DNA of 64,000 nt from Lolium rigidum. Lineage: Eukaryota; Streptophyta; Magnoliopsida; Poales; Poaceae. The stretch lies in contig NC_061512.1 of assembly GCF_022539505.1 (NCBI RefSeq), positions 246,652,510 to 246,716,509 on the forward strand, read 5' to 3'. This document shows, piece by piece, positions 32,881 to 42,928 of this stretch (position 1 is its first letter; each line of letters opens with the position of its first letter). Below the pieces are notes generated by a model. That model saw only the letters and a list, made by a program, of their open reading frames with translations. It had not been told where the DNA came from and did not search any database. A program made the position numbers and the translations under genes.

Positions 32881-34298
32881 TGATACGTCTCAAACGTATC
32901 TATAATTTCTTATGTTTCATGCTAGTTTTATGACAATACTCACATGTTTTATATACACTTGATATCATTATTATGCATTTTCCGGCACTAACCTATTAAC
33001 AAGATGCCGAAGCGCCAGTTCCTGTTTTCTGCTGTTTTTGGTTTCAGAAATCCTAGACAGGAAATATTTTTGGAATTGGACGAAACAAAAGCCCACGGTC
33101 TTATTTTCCACAGAGCCTTCCAGAAGTCCGAAGAGGAAACGAAGAGGAGCCGAGGGGGCCCCACACCACCTAGCGGCGCGGCCAAGAGGGGGCGCGCCGC
33201 CCTATGGGGTGGGCCCCTCGAGCGTCCCCCGACTCTGCCCCTTCGCCTATATATTTTCTCCGTCGCAAAAACCCTATTACCGAGAGCCACGATACGAGAA
33301 AAGTTCCAGAGACGCTGCCGCCGCCAATCCCATCTCGGGGATTCAGGAGATCGCCTCAGGCACCCTGCCGGAGAGGGGAATCATCACATGGAGGACTCTA
33401 CATCACCATGCCCGCCTTCGGACTGATGCGTGAGTAGTTTATCCTTGGACTATGGGTCCATAGAAGTAGCTAGATGGTTGTCTTCTCCTCTTGTGCTATC
33501 ATATTTAGATCTTGTGAGCTGCCTATCATGATCAAGATCATCTATTTGTAATGCTACATGTTGTGTTTGTTGGGATCCGATGAATATGGAATACTATGTC
33601 AAGTTGATTATTGATCTATCATATATGTGATGTTTATGATCTTGCATGCTCTCCGTTGCTAGTAGAGGCTCTGGCCAGTTTGATACTTGTAACTCCAAGA
33701 GGGAGTATTTATGCTCGATAGTGGGTTCATGCCTCCATTGAATCTGGGACAAGTGATGTGAAAGTTCTAAGGTTATGGATGTGTTGCTGCCAATAGGGAT
33801 AAAACAACAATGCTTTGTCTAAGGATATTTGTATTGTTTACATTACGCACGAGTACTTAATGCAATTGTCCGTTGTTTGCAACTTAATACTGGAAGGGGT
33901 GCGGATGCTAACCCGAAGGTGGACTTTTAGGCATAGATGCATGCTGGATAGCGGTCTATGTTCTTTGTCGTAATGCCCTAAGTAAATCTCATATTAGTCA
34001 TCATGATATGTATATGCATTGTTATGCTCTCTCTATTTGTCAATTGCCCAACTGTAATTTGTTCACCCAACATGCTATTTATCTTATCGGAGAGACACCA
34101 CTAGTGAACTGTGGACCCCGGTCCATTCTTTTACATCTGAATACAATCTACTGCAATTATTGTTCTCTGTTATTCTTTGCAAACAAACATCATTCTCCAC
34201 ACCATACATTTAATCCTTTGTTTACAGCAAGCCGGTAAGATTGACAACCTCACTGTTAAGTTGGGGCAAATTATTTTGATTGTGTTGTGCAGGTTCCA
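32881..34298 (+). repeat. 5' LTR of the Gypsy element (3' border approximate)
   Basis: The start is clear. A TATA-like CTATATATTTTC lies near 33247. I place the end at GGTTCCA before TTGGCGCC, a common primer-site start in these families, but without a partner LTR this is uncertain. Confidence 0.6.
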
Positions 34299-34689
34299 CG
34301 TTGGCGCCGGAATCCCTGGTGTTGCGCCGCACTACACTCCTTCACCAACAACCTTCACGTGGCCTTCATCTCCTACTCGGTTCGATAACCTTGGTTTCTT
34401 ATCGAGGGAAACTTGCAGCTGTACGCATCACACCTTCCTCTTGGGGTTCCCAACGGACGTGTGCTTCACGCGTTATCAAGCTCTTTTTCGGCGCCGTTGT
34501 GGGGAGATCAAGACACGCTGCAAGGGGAGTCTCTCACACCCAATCTCTTTACTTTGTTTATTGTATTGCTTTACTTTATTTTATTTTCTGTCTTGTTTGC
34601 TTTCTTTATATCAAAAACACAAAAAAATTAGTTACTTGCATTTACTTTATTTAATTCAGTTTGCTTTACTTATTTTTATTATTGCAAAA

Positions 34690-34951
34690 ATGAGTACTTC
34701 TGAGAACACTAAGTTGTGTGACTTCACTAGCACAAATATTAATGATTTCATATGCACACCTATTGCTCCACCTGCTGCTACAGCAGAATTTTATGAAATT
34801 AAACCTGCTTTACCAAATCTTGTTATGAGAGAGCAATTTTCTGTTGTTAGTACTGATGATGCTGCCGCCCATCTTAATAATTTGTTGAACTTTGTGAAAT
34901 GCAAAAGCATAAGGATGCAGATGGGGACATTATAAAACTGAAATTGTTTGG
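34690..34951 (+). pseudogene. Gypsy gag N-terminus, frameshifted and truncated
   Basis: Starts at an ATG with MSTSENTKLCDFTSTNIND and runs in frame to about 34880. There the T run in AATAATTTG is one base shorter than the gag pattern needs. After it the gag-like reading (CEMQKHKDADGD) is found in another frame, while the original frame stops at 34933-34935. Homology ends near 34951. Non-functional. Confidence 0.78.
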
Positions 34952-35669
34952 GAAATTTATTTTCGTGCCCTCGGTTCATTAGTTGTGCTCAGTTTTCCCC
35001 AGCTCCTTAGTTTTTTCCTCAGTTTTCCCCAAGTGCTTGTTTGAAACCCGCAGAAGCAGCTCAGACGGCAAGATTCCCGTTAAGTTGACCGTTCCGTGCT
35101 GACGTGTGGGGCCGCGTCGTGTGGGCCCGCGTCGCGTGGGGCTGGTAGAAAGGGACCGCGTGGGACAGGAGGAGATAGTGTTTGGTTGCACGTGAGCAGG
35201 AGCTGGGTTTTGTCTCTCTCGGCCCAAATTGGCATTTTCCCTTTTAAGAGTACCTTCTCTCTGCCTTTGTTCACCTAATTAGTATCAAATCTAGAGAATC
35301 TTGCATTTTTGTCTTTCTTCAATATTATTTGTGCCTTTTGGCCCTCGTTGTTTGCCCAATATGGCAGCAAATCTAGTAGGGAGCCCAATCTAGTACTCCA
35401 TCTGGTCCATATGTATGTAGTTAAATCTAGAAGCAAATCTACAGGGAATATACGATAAATTCACAAGGTCATATAGTAGAATAGGGATAGATAATAGGGA
35501 TCCCTCCCTAGATAATAAGCTGCATTCAGCAGCCAAACATAGTAGGGTTCGAGGTTCTTCACAGCACCATCATACTAACAACATAACAACAAGGGATCCC
35601 TAGCTAACAACAAAGGGATCCCAACAACAAAATGGAGGAGGCATCAGCAGCACACGTCCAGGACTCCGC

Positions 35670-36053
35670 CTACCCCGTCTGCCTCTGCCTCCACTTGTTG
35701 CTCCCCTTGGGAGCATTGGGCTTGAGCGGAGGCATGCACCCGGCGGAGATCTCCACCCGCTGGATGCTGCGGAGGTGCATGCCGAGCGCCAAGTGCTTGG
35801 CGCGGAAGGAGTGGGGGTTCACCGATGCGCCGACCTTGGGGTTGGTGTTGCCGATGTTCTCGGCATGCGTGAGGAGGCAGTTTAAGTCAGTGCCGCCGAG
35901 CCTCCTAGTGCAGAAGGGGCACCTGTAGACACCCTTGTCGATGGCGAAGTAGGAGACGTACTGGCCGACCTGCAGCCTCCGCAGCACCTGGCGAGTCTTG
36001 ATGTCATGGTGCTCGTCGTCGCTGCCGACGTCGCTGCCAGACAGCTGATCCAT
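35670..36053 (-). CDS. XS-type zinc finger protein (127 aa), probably a captured fragment
   Basis: An open frame from ATG at 36053 to a stop at 35670. Residues 43-94 match the zf-XS pattern: YRCPFC (C45, C48), a hydrophobic spacer ending LLTHAENIG (H63) and AKHLALGMHL (H87), a C2H2 arrangement. In plants zf-XS occurs with XS and XH domains in SGS3 and the IDN2/FDM proteins, which bind double-stranded RNA in silencing and RNA-directed DNA methylation. Here neither XS nor XH follows; after residue 100 the chain is short and basic. The ORF lies between imperfect inverted repeats that may be transposon ends. It may be a captured gene piece or a small family member. Expression is unknown. Confidence 0.55.
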   Translation of the reverse strand: MDQLSGSDVGSDDEHHDIKTRQVLRRLQVGQYVSYFAIDKGVYRCPFCTRRLGGTDLNCLLTHAENIGNTNPKVGASVNPHSFRAKHLALGMHLRSIQRVEISAGCMPPLKPNAPKGSNKWRQRQTG

Positions 36054-36447
36054 ATCAAATGGGAACTATTAGTGAATGAGTTGCAATGATGACTAACGTG
36101 CATGATAACAAAGTTAGGAGAAACAGAGGCAACCTCAGTTAGAGTGGACATGATTATATGTCTACAGGGATGTAGTCAGCGAACCAAAGCTCATGCACAA
36201 CAGATTTGCACACAGAAATGGTTCGCTGAACCCTCCCTGTAAAAATCTGTGCCCACCGATTCATCATAGGCAAAGAAACAGATTCCAGATCTGAACTAAC
36301 ACATTCCAGATTATTTGCAAAATTAAACGGTTGATATCTTTTGATTCGTGCATAAAATAACTGATTGAGATCCTATGATTACTTGCATAAATTAACTGAT
36401 TGAGATCCCATTATTACTTGCATAAATTAACCGAACGGCCGAACCCA
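36054..36447. other. Upstream of the zf-XS ORF, nothing recognised
   Basis: AT-rich sequence with a short repeated motif (TTGCATAAATTAACTGATTGAGATCC, two copies at about 36350-36430). No gene. Confidence 0.5.
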
Positions 36448-36496
36448 CTTGCATAAACATAGATAAGTCATAGATAAATCAAGTTTTACCACAAAT
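36448..36496 (+). repeat. Perfect 49-bp inverted repeat, left copy
   Basis: Begins CTTGCATAAACATAG and ends TTTTACCACAAAT. Its exact reverse complement lies at 37175-37223, 678 bp away. Perfect identity over 49 bp suggests a recent event. Confidence 0.9.
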
Positions 36497-36679
36497 CGGT
36501 GATGATTTATCATTTTTTCATGAAAATTAATGGCTACAACAAATCGGTGATGGTTTATCATTTTTTCGTGAAAATTAATGGCTACAACAAATCGGTGATT
36601 GTTTATCATTTTTTGCGTGAAAATTAATGGCTACAACAAATCGGTGATGGTTTATCATTTTTCGTGAAAAGTAATGCCT
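36493..36679 (+). repeat. 48-bp tandem repeat, about four copies
   Basis: The unit begins AAATCGGTGATGGTTTATC and ends GGCTACAAC, with few differences among copies. Since 48 is divisible by three, one frame gives an open repetitive peptide, which I do not take as a gene. Confidence 0.9.
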
Positions 36680-37174
36680 AAAAGAGTTTATAATTTTTAG
36701 CGCGTGAAAATGAATACAGAAAACCGCCCTTTAGCATACTTAGAGAGTGGAAGGTAACCGACGACAGAGAGAGAGGGGTTATCCTGCCCGTTAGATCATA
36801 CGATCAATGGTCGGCGGGCACGATCCGCGTGACATGGGCTAGATCAATCAGGGCAATGTTGCACGTGTGAGAGAATTTGTGGAGGGAGAGGACAAAACTG
36901 AGTAGTATCAAGAAACCAAGAGCACATATGTAATAAACAGACTAAGGGATTTAAATATGAGATTTAAAAAATGGAAAATGCGTGTTTTGTACAATGAAAC
37001 CCATCTTGGCCTATCTCAAACTATTTGCAATACAAATATACATGAGTGTGAGAATTGTGGCCTCATTTAGACAAAGTATGTTTTGGGGAAAGCTGTTTTG
37101 GGAAGGGCTTATTTTGGAAAACCATGCAGCTTCATAGCTACTAGGTGATTTGAGAAGGCCTTTGAGAAGTGGAA
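36680..37174. other. Unassigned AT-rich stretch
   Basis: Contains the right end of the possible DNA transposon (near 36935) and otherwise nothing I can name. Confidence 0.4.
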
Positions 37175-37223
37175 ATTTGTGGTAAAACTTGATTTATCTA
37201 TGACTTATCTATGTTTATGCAAG
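37175..37223 (-). repeat. Perfect 49-bp inverted repeat, right copy
   Basis: The exact reverse complement of 36448-36496. It lies just left of the large tandem array and outside the candidate transposon ends. Confidence 0.9.
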
Positions 37224-38228
37224 GAAATTTTGTCAATGACTGATAATCAAGCAGCGTAGGTGATAAATCATAATAAATGCAAAACATGTTGCATGATTAT
37301 AAGGAAATACAATAAAGGTTCCATAAATCATAACAAAATTCACCACCAAGGTTCACAACCAAAACATGATACAACACAAGGTTCAGAATAATAACATGAT
37401 ATAGAAAAAAAAAGAGTTCACGATACAAACTGATAAAAAAATTGACTTATTATGGTAAAAAATAACTAAACTAATCTCGATGTCGATGGAAAAGCAGGTT
37501 GCGGTTTGCACTAAAGGAACAATACACTACATATGCTTGGCTACTTAGATGGCTTCTGGCTGGTTGTGTTGCTAACTCCACCTCGATTGTTGTTGTTGTC
37601 ACCTAGATCTAGGCTCCGATATTAGGTGTGTAAAAATGGCAAAATAGTTGGTTAATGCTCAAGATGGACCGATTCATGTATGGGTGGTAGTAATAGAGAA
37701 CAGATGAGTGGTTACTAGTGAGTGCGCGTTGATCCTTTCCATGTTGTGCGCCCTAGCCAGGTCCACCCACACCGCCGGCACCACGCGTGGCGCTTGCCCT
37801 CGAAGACTCTACTGCTAGTACGATTGGGAGTGGAAATATACATAGAGATAGGCAAAATAGAATAATGGGTTTGTCCTCGAAGACTCTACTGCTAGTACGA
37901 TCGGGAATTCATGTTGTGTGGCACACCAGCACCGAGGCTGGCCGGCCCTCCGCAAAGCACCACGTCGGCGGGGCACGGAAGGAGCGCACACCCTTGATGG
38001 CTGGCAATGTTGAAGCTAGTATGATGTCCAAGCAGCGCAGCTCCAGTGCCTGCAAGCTGCCGAAGCGTGTTGTAGAGGCCGGGGTTGAGGATGAATGGTT
38101 GTCCATGCGGCACCACTCCATTGGCCACGAGAAGCGGGTTGTGGCGACCAACATAAGGACCCGCGGGCTGTCCGCGCGGCACTGCTCCGTTTCCCGGGAG
38201 AAGGGAAAGCATGTTTTGCCGACTAGCG

Positions 38229-38558
38229 TCAAGGCCGGCGGTGTGTCCATGCCACACGGCTCCGTTTCCCGTGCTGAGGCCCGTAGGCGTAGGCCATCCG
38301 CGGCGCACAGAACTGGTGCGGGTAGAGTTGCCGACAACATAGCCGACCTGCCTTCCGGAAGACAATTCTCCGCTGCCAATGAGAACAGAAACCGTTCTCA
38401 GGCAACAAGCGTTGAGGATGACGGGATCGGTGCGCTGCAGAATCGCCGCACGTAGCCGCGCGGAGACAAGCGGGGCACAAGGTGCGCGGTTGTTGCTCGG
38501 TGGAATGGTGAAGTGAGCGAGGGCCTCCCATGCTTGGTGGGCCTCCAGAATGGGCCAT
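38229..38558 (-). CDS. Hypothetical 109-aa ORF, unit 1
   Basis: Starts at an ATG about 100 nt downstream of the minus-strand TATA box at 38657-38666 and stays open for 109 codons. The product begins MAHSGGPPSMGGPRSLHHST, holds several cysteines (CPACLRAATC) and ends WTHRRP. I know no related family and see no signal peptide. The same ORF is open at the same length in unit 5 but broken in units 2, 3, 4 and 6. GC-rich sequence stays open by chance more easily, so this is a weak call. Confidence 0.25.
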   Translation of the reverse strand: MAHSGGPPSMGGPRSLHHSTEQQPRTLCPACLRAATCGDSAAHRSRHPQRLLPENGFCSHWQRRIVFRKAGRLCCRQLYPHQFCAPRMAYAYGPQHGKRSRVAWTHRRP

Positions 38559-38656
38559 CGACCTCTCCGGGATTTCGTCGGTTGGATTGTGTTTTCTAGA
38601 CTGGCACAAGGAAAACGAAATTGAGTGGGTTGAGTTGTGATTTGAACGGACGGGGG

Positions 38657-38666
38657 TATTTATATA
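38657..38666 (-). promoter_or_regulatory. TATA-box-like core, unit 1
   Basis: On the minus strand TATATAAATA in the context CATCCTATATAAATACCCCC, followed about 30 bp on by TTCAAATCACAACTCAACC, a plausible start region. It lies between blocks B and A and points towards block A. Confidence 0.45.
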
Positions 38667-39479
38667 GGATGGACGATAAGCTAGCTGTGTAAAGATGGAA
38701 ACATAGTTGGTTAATACTCAAGATGGAGCATTCCCACGAAGACTCCCCGACAACAAATGTGTGAGGTTTGTCTCCCGATCTAGAATTCATGTTGTACAGC
38801 GTGCCGGCGCCGAGGCTGGCCAGCACTCCGCGAAGCGCCGCGCTGGCGGCGCCTGGAAGGAACGCGCGCCCTTGGTAGATAACGATGTTGAAGCCAGTCG
38901 GATGTCCAAGCAGCGCAGCTCTGGTGCCTGCGAGCTACCGAAGTGCGGTGTAGAGGCTGGGGTCAAGGCTGATTTGTTCTGTGCATGGCAAAACTACATT
39001 GTCCGCGAGAAGCCTGTTGTGGCGACCGGTGTAAGTGCCAGTAAGCTGTCCGTGCATAGCGGCTCAATTTCCCATGCGAAGCGGAAGATAGTTTGCTGGT
39101 CGGCGTTGAGGCCGACGGCTTGTCCACGCGGCACGGCTCCACTGCCCGTGCTGAGGCCAGTAGGCGTTGACCATCCGCGGAGTACAAAAGTGGTGCGGCT
39201 AGAGGTGTCGACAACGTAGTCTATACCTGCCTTCCGAATGACAACTCTCCGCAGCCTGTGATGGAACTTGAGATGGGAAAATGTATCTGATCCAAGTATA
39301 TAGCTCTGTTGAAAAGGGAAATGAAAAGATGGTCTGTAAATTAAACAAATAAATATAGGACCTTAAGGAAGACTTGAGGAAATTTTTTCGATAAAGTCAT
39401 CACATCGTATGATATTACATGATAGAAGTTGATCACTGTATTCTAAAATAGAAGGAAATGTTTTTTCCATTTATCTATT

Positions 39480-39720
39480 TATGTTGAAAACATTTTAATT
39501 GCATCAAATGAATTCGAAACCCCGTTGCAAGTCAAATTATGGTTGTCATCTAAATTTGACAAGAAGTATATGGGGATGCTTCCTACGTGTTGGGAGTGGA
39601 AATACATAGGGATAGGCAAAATAGAATATTGGACCTGTTTCAAACAGAATCTCTAAATAATACACTTAGGAAACTCTCTATGAAACAAAGCATTCTGATT
39701 ACTATACCTATATTGAAGTG
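39480..39720 (+). pseudogene. Ty1-copia RT fragment, unit 1
   Basis: About 240 bp matching copia reverse transcriptase from the catalytic YVDD (here YVEN) through ASYVLGVEIHRDRQNR. A single G missing in the GGGGG run near 39570 shifts the frame. No other part of a retrotransposon surrounds it. Confidence 0.85.
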
Positions 39721-41891
39721 AATTGAACACGGTGAGAAAATGTGTGATAAAAAATCCGAGAAAGGAAGTTAAATGAGCAATATTCCATCTTCATATCTAT
39801 TGGGTTCTTTGATGTGTGGTATGTAATTTATTAGACCTGATATCTACTATGATGTGATAATGCTTTGTTGATATACAACAAAACATGGAATAACTCAATA
39901 AAAGCACATGAAGAATCAAGGCTGGAAAATGAATAGTGGTTCGTGGAAAGCTACATCAATTTAAACATTGGCACGATCTAATTGCCTCTCTTAGTTACGT
40001 CTTTTCTATCATGTCATAATTCTAATGATGTGATTCCGTTGTTAGAGCCTTAACCATTGTTAACCAAAGAACTAGTCTATTAGAGGTCTCGCTTAACACA
40101 ATTCTATCATGGATTATCAATTTTTTTTCATGAACACTAAAATATGGTAATTATTTTTTTATAATATTCTCTAGGGCATATTTCCAACAAAATCGAGGTC
40201 CGCCAGCTAAGAGTTTGTTGTGCTGGGAAATTTTGGCATGCATCGGGAAGAAGCAACGGCGGCGGCAGAAGGACAGTTGGGGCCAAGTGCTTTGCGCATA
40301 AAACTGATTGCACGCTGCCAATCACCAGGGATGGGATCTTGTTGTACTCTTACACAAAATTAATCAAAAGTTTCATAATAGTAACAAAGTGCATGGCAAG
40401 TTTCTTAATAAATCATAACAATAATAATACATGTTGCATAATCATAAGCAAATACATTACATGTTACATAAATCAAAACAAAATTCACCACCAAGGTTCA
40501 CAGCTACAAAATGATACAACATAAGGTTTATAATAATAACATGATACAACACAAATTTAATTAAGAGTTCACGATTCAAACACGTAAATAAATTGAGCGA
40601 CTTGTTATGGTAGAAAAAACTAGTAAATTATTCTCGATGTCGATGGAGAAACGGGCAGTGGTTGGCGTGGAAGGACATGTACATTGCAACTACTTGGCTA
40701 CTCAAATGGCTCAATGCTGGTTGTTGCTACCGCCACCTGGTTTGTTCGATGATTAGTTGTGTAAAAATGGAAACATAATTGGTTAGTACCCAAGATGGAG
40801 CGGCCCCTGTATCGGTGGTGGTAGTAATAGAGAACTGATGGGTGGTTACCAGTGAGGACCTCCGCGTGAGCTCTGACATGCTGCTCGTTGATCCTTTCCA
40901 TGTTACGCACCCTCGCCAGGTTCGCCCACGCAGCCGGCACCCAGGAGGCGCCACGCGCCGCGCCTGTGCTCGAAGACTCTGCTCTGGGTACAGAGGTGAC
41001 TAGCTCGTTACCTGCGAGGGTGGCCGCACACCATGGTTGGCGGCCTGGAGAGCCACGCCGCTACGTGGGCGATGAGTCGTGCGGCGCCCGCCCTCGAAGA
41101 CTCCCCGACAGCAAAGGTGCCAGGTCCATCTCCCCATCGGGAATTCATGTTGTGTGGCACGCCAGCACCAAGGCTGGCCTGCCCTCCGCGAAGCGCCGCT
41201 TTGGCGAGGCACGAAAGGAGCGCACACCCTTCGTGGCTGGCGATGTTGAAGCCAGTCTGATGTCCAAGCAGCGCAGCTCCAGTGCCTGCAAGCTGTCGAA
41301 GCGTGTTGTAGAGGCCGGGGTTGAGGCTGATTGGCTATCCACGCGGCACCACTCCATTGGCCACGAGAAGCGGGTTGTGGTGACCAACTTAAGGCCCACG
41401 GGCTGTCCACGCGGCACGGCTCCGCTTCCCGGGAGAAGGGAAAGCACGTTTTGCCGGCCAACGTCAAGGCCGGCGGTGTGTCCATGCGGCACGGCTCCAT
41501 TGCCCGTGCCGAGGCCCGTAGGCGTAGGCCATCCAGGGCGCACAGAACTGGTGCAGGTAGAGTTGCCGAAAACATAGCCAACCTGCCTTCCTGACGAGAA
41601 TTCTCCGCTCCCAATGAGAAAAGAAACCGTTCTCAGGCAACAAGCGTTGAGGATGACGGGATCGGTGCGCTGCAGAATCGCCGCACGTAGCCGCGCGGAG
41701 ACAAGCGGGGCACAAGGTGCGCGGTTGTTACTCGGTGGAATAGTGAAGCGAACGAGGGCCTCCCATGCTTGGTGGGCCTCCAGAATGGGCCATCAAGCTC
41801 TCCGGGATTTCGTCGGTTGGATTGTGTTTTCTAGACTGGCACAAGGAAAATGAAATTGAGCGAGTTGAGTTGTGATTTGAACGGGCTGGTG

Positions 41892-41901
41892 TATTTATAT
41901 A
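41892..41901 (-). promoter_or_regulatory. TATA-box-like core, unit 2
   Basis: TATATAAATA on the minus strand, in the same position and context as in unit 1. Confidence 0.4.
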
Positions 41902-42687
41902 GGATGGACGATAAGCTGTGTAAAGATGGAAACATAGTTGGTTAATACTCAAGATGGAGCATTCACTCGAGGACTCCCCGACAACAAATGTGTGAGGTTC
42001 GTCTCCCGACCTAGAATTCATGTTGTACAGCGTGCCAACGCCGAGGCTGGCCGGCACTCCGCGAAGCGCTGCCAAGGAACGCGAGCCCTTGGTAAATAAC
42101 GAGGTTGAAGCCAGTCGGATGTCCAAGCAGCGCAGCTCCGGTGCCTGCGAGCTACCGAAGTGCGGTGTAGAGGCTGGGGTCGAGGCTGATTTGTTCTGTG
42201 CATGGCAAAACAACATTGTCCGCGAGAAGCCTGTTGTGGCGACCGGTGTAAGTGCCAGTAAGCTGTTCGTGCGTTTCGGCTCAATTTCCCATGCGAAGTG
42301 GAAGATAGTTTGCCGGTCGGTGTTGAGGCCGACGGCTTGTCCACGCGTCACGGCTCCACTGCCCGCGCTGAGGCCAGTAGGCGTTAAGCATCCGCGGAGT
42401 ACATAAGTGGTGCAGCTAGAGCTGTCGACAACGTAGCCTATACCTGCCTTCCGAATGACAACTCTCCGCAGAACATGAGATGGGAAAATGTATCGATCCA
42501 AGTATATAGCTCTGTTGAAAAGGGAAATGAAAAGATGGTCTATAAATTAAACAAATAAATAGGACCTTAAGAAAGACTTGAGGAAATTTTTTCGATAAAG
42601 TCATCACATCGTATGATGTTACATGATAGAAGTTGATCACTGTATATATTCTAAAATGGAAGGAAATGTTTTTTCCATTTATCTATT

Positions 42688-42928
42688 TATGTTGAAAACA
42701 TTTTTATTGCATCAAATGAATTCGAAACCCCGTTGCAAGTCAAATTATGGTTGTCATCTAAATTTGACAAGAAGTATATGGGGGTGCTTCCTACGTGTTG
42801 GGAGTGGAAATACATAGGGATAGACAAAATAGAATATTGGACCTGATTCAAACGGAATCTCTAAATAAGACACTTAGGAAACTCTCTATGAAATAAAGCA
42901 TTCTGATTACTATACCTATATTGAAGTG
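42688..42928 (+). pseudogene. Ty1-copia RT fragment, unit 2
   Basis: The same fragment as in unit 1. The G run reads one base different from unit 5, which shifts the frame after KKYMG. Confidence 0.85.

Larger units (their letters stand above)
32881..34951 (+). mobile_element. Gypsy retrotransposon, 5' LTR and start of gag (truncated)
   Basis: Starts TGATACGTCTCAAACGTATC, a typical opening of abundant Triticeae Gypsy LTRs, and inserts into the leader of the element at 31646. LTR, leader with GGCGCCGTTGTGGGGAGATC (near 34490) and the start of gag follow. Similarity ends abruptly near 34951, so most of the element is absent. I do not give a family name. Confidence 0.8.
34961..36935. mobile_element. 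Possible DNA transposon carrying a zf-XS ORF
   Basis: The left end (CGTGCCCTCGGTTCATTAG near 34964, then CTCAGTTTTCCCC) is matched in inverted orientation on the right (GGACAAAACTGAGTAG, then AAACCAAGAGCAC, about 36893-36933). By eye about 25 of 36 positions pair. The pair brackets the zinc finger ORF, which would fit a gene-capturing MULE-type element, but no target duplication was confirmed. Confidence 0.4.
37259..40173. repeat. Array unit 1 (left edge, spacer diverged)
   Basis: Its spacer (37259-37720) is clearly more diverged than in units 2-6. Block A lies at about 37730-38640, block B at 38670-39262. Near the start of block A a 50-bp piece of the copia fragment (37825-37874) sits between two 27-bp direct repeats (37798-37824 and 37875-37901), and the usual CAGGTAAC-containing part of block A is missing. 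Confidence 0.9.

Noticed and set aside
32598..32933. A Pro/Arg/Gly-rich frame after an LTR
   Set aside because: It is produced by GGCCGG-type low-complexity sequence and ends inside the inserted Gypsy LTR.
34177..34689. N-terminal extension of the Gypsy gag frame
   Set aside because: It crosses the LTR end and leader; the gag-like sequence begins at the ATG at 34690.
36427..36609. A repetitive 60-codon minus-strand frame
   Set aside because: It arises from the 48-bp tandem repeat, whose unit length is a multiple of three.
37909..38379. A 156-codon minus-strand frame recurring in units 1, 3, 4 and 6
   Set aside because: It overlaps two other open minus frames, is broken in units 2 and 5, and has no recognisable domain. 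It is mentioned only as part of the internal repeat pattern.
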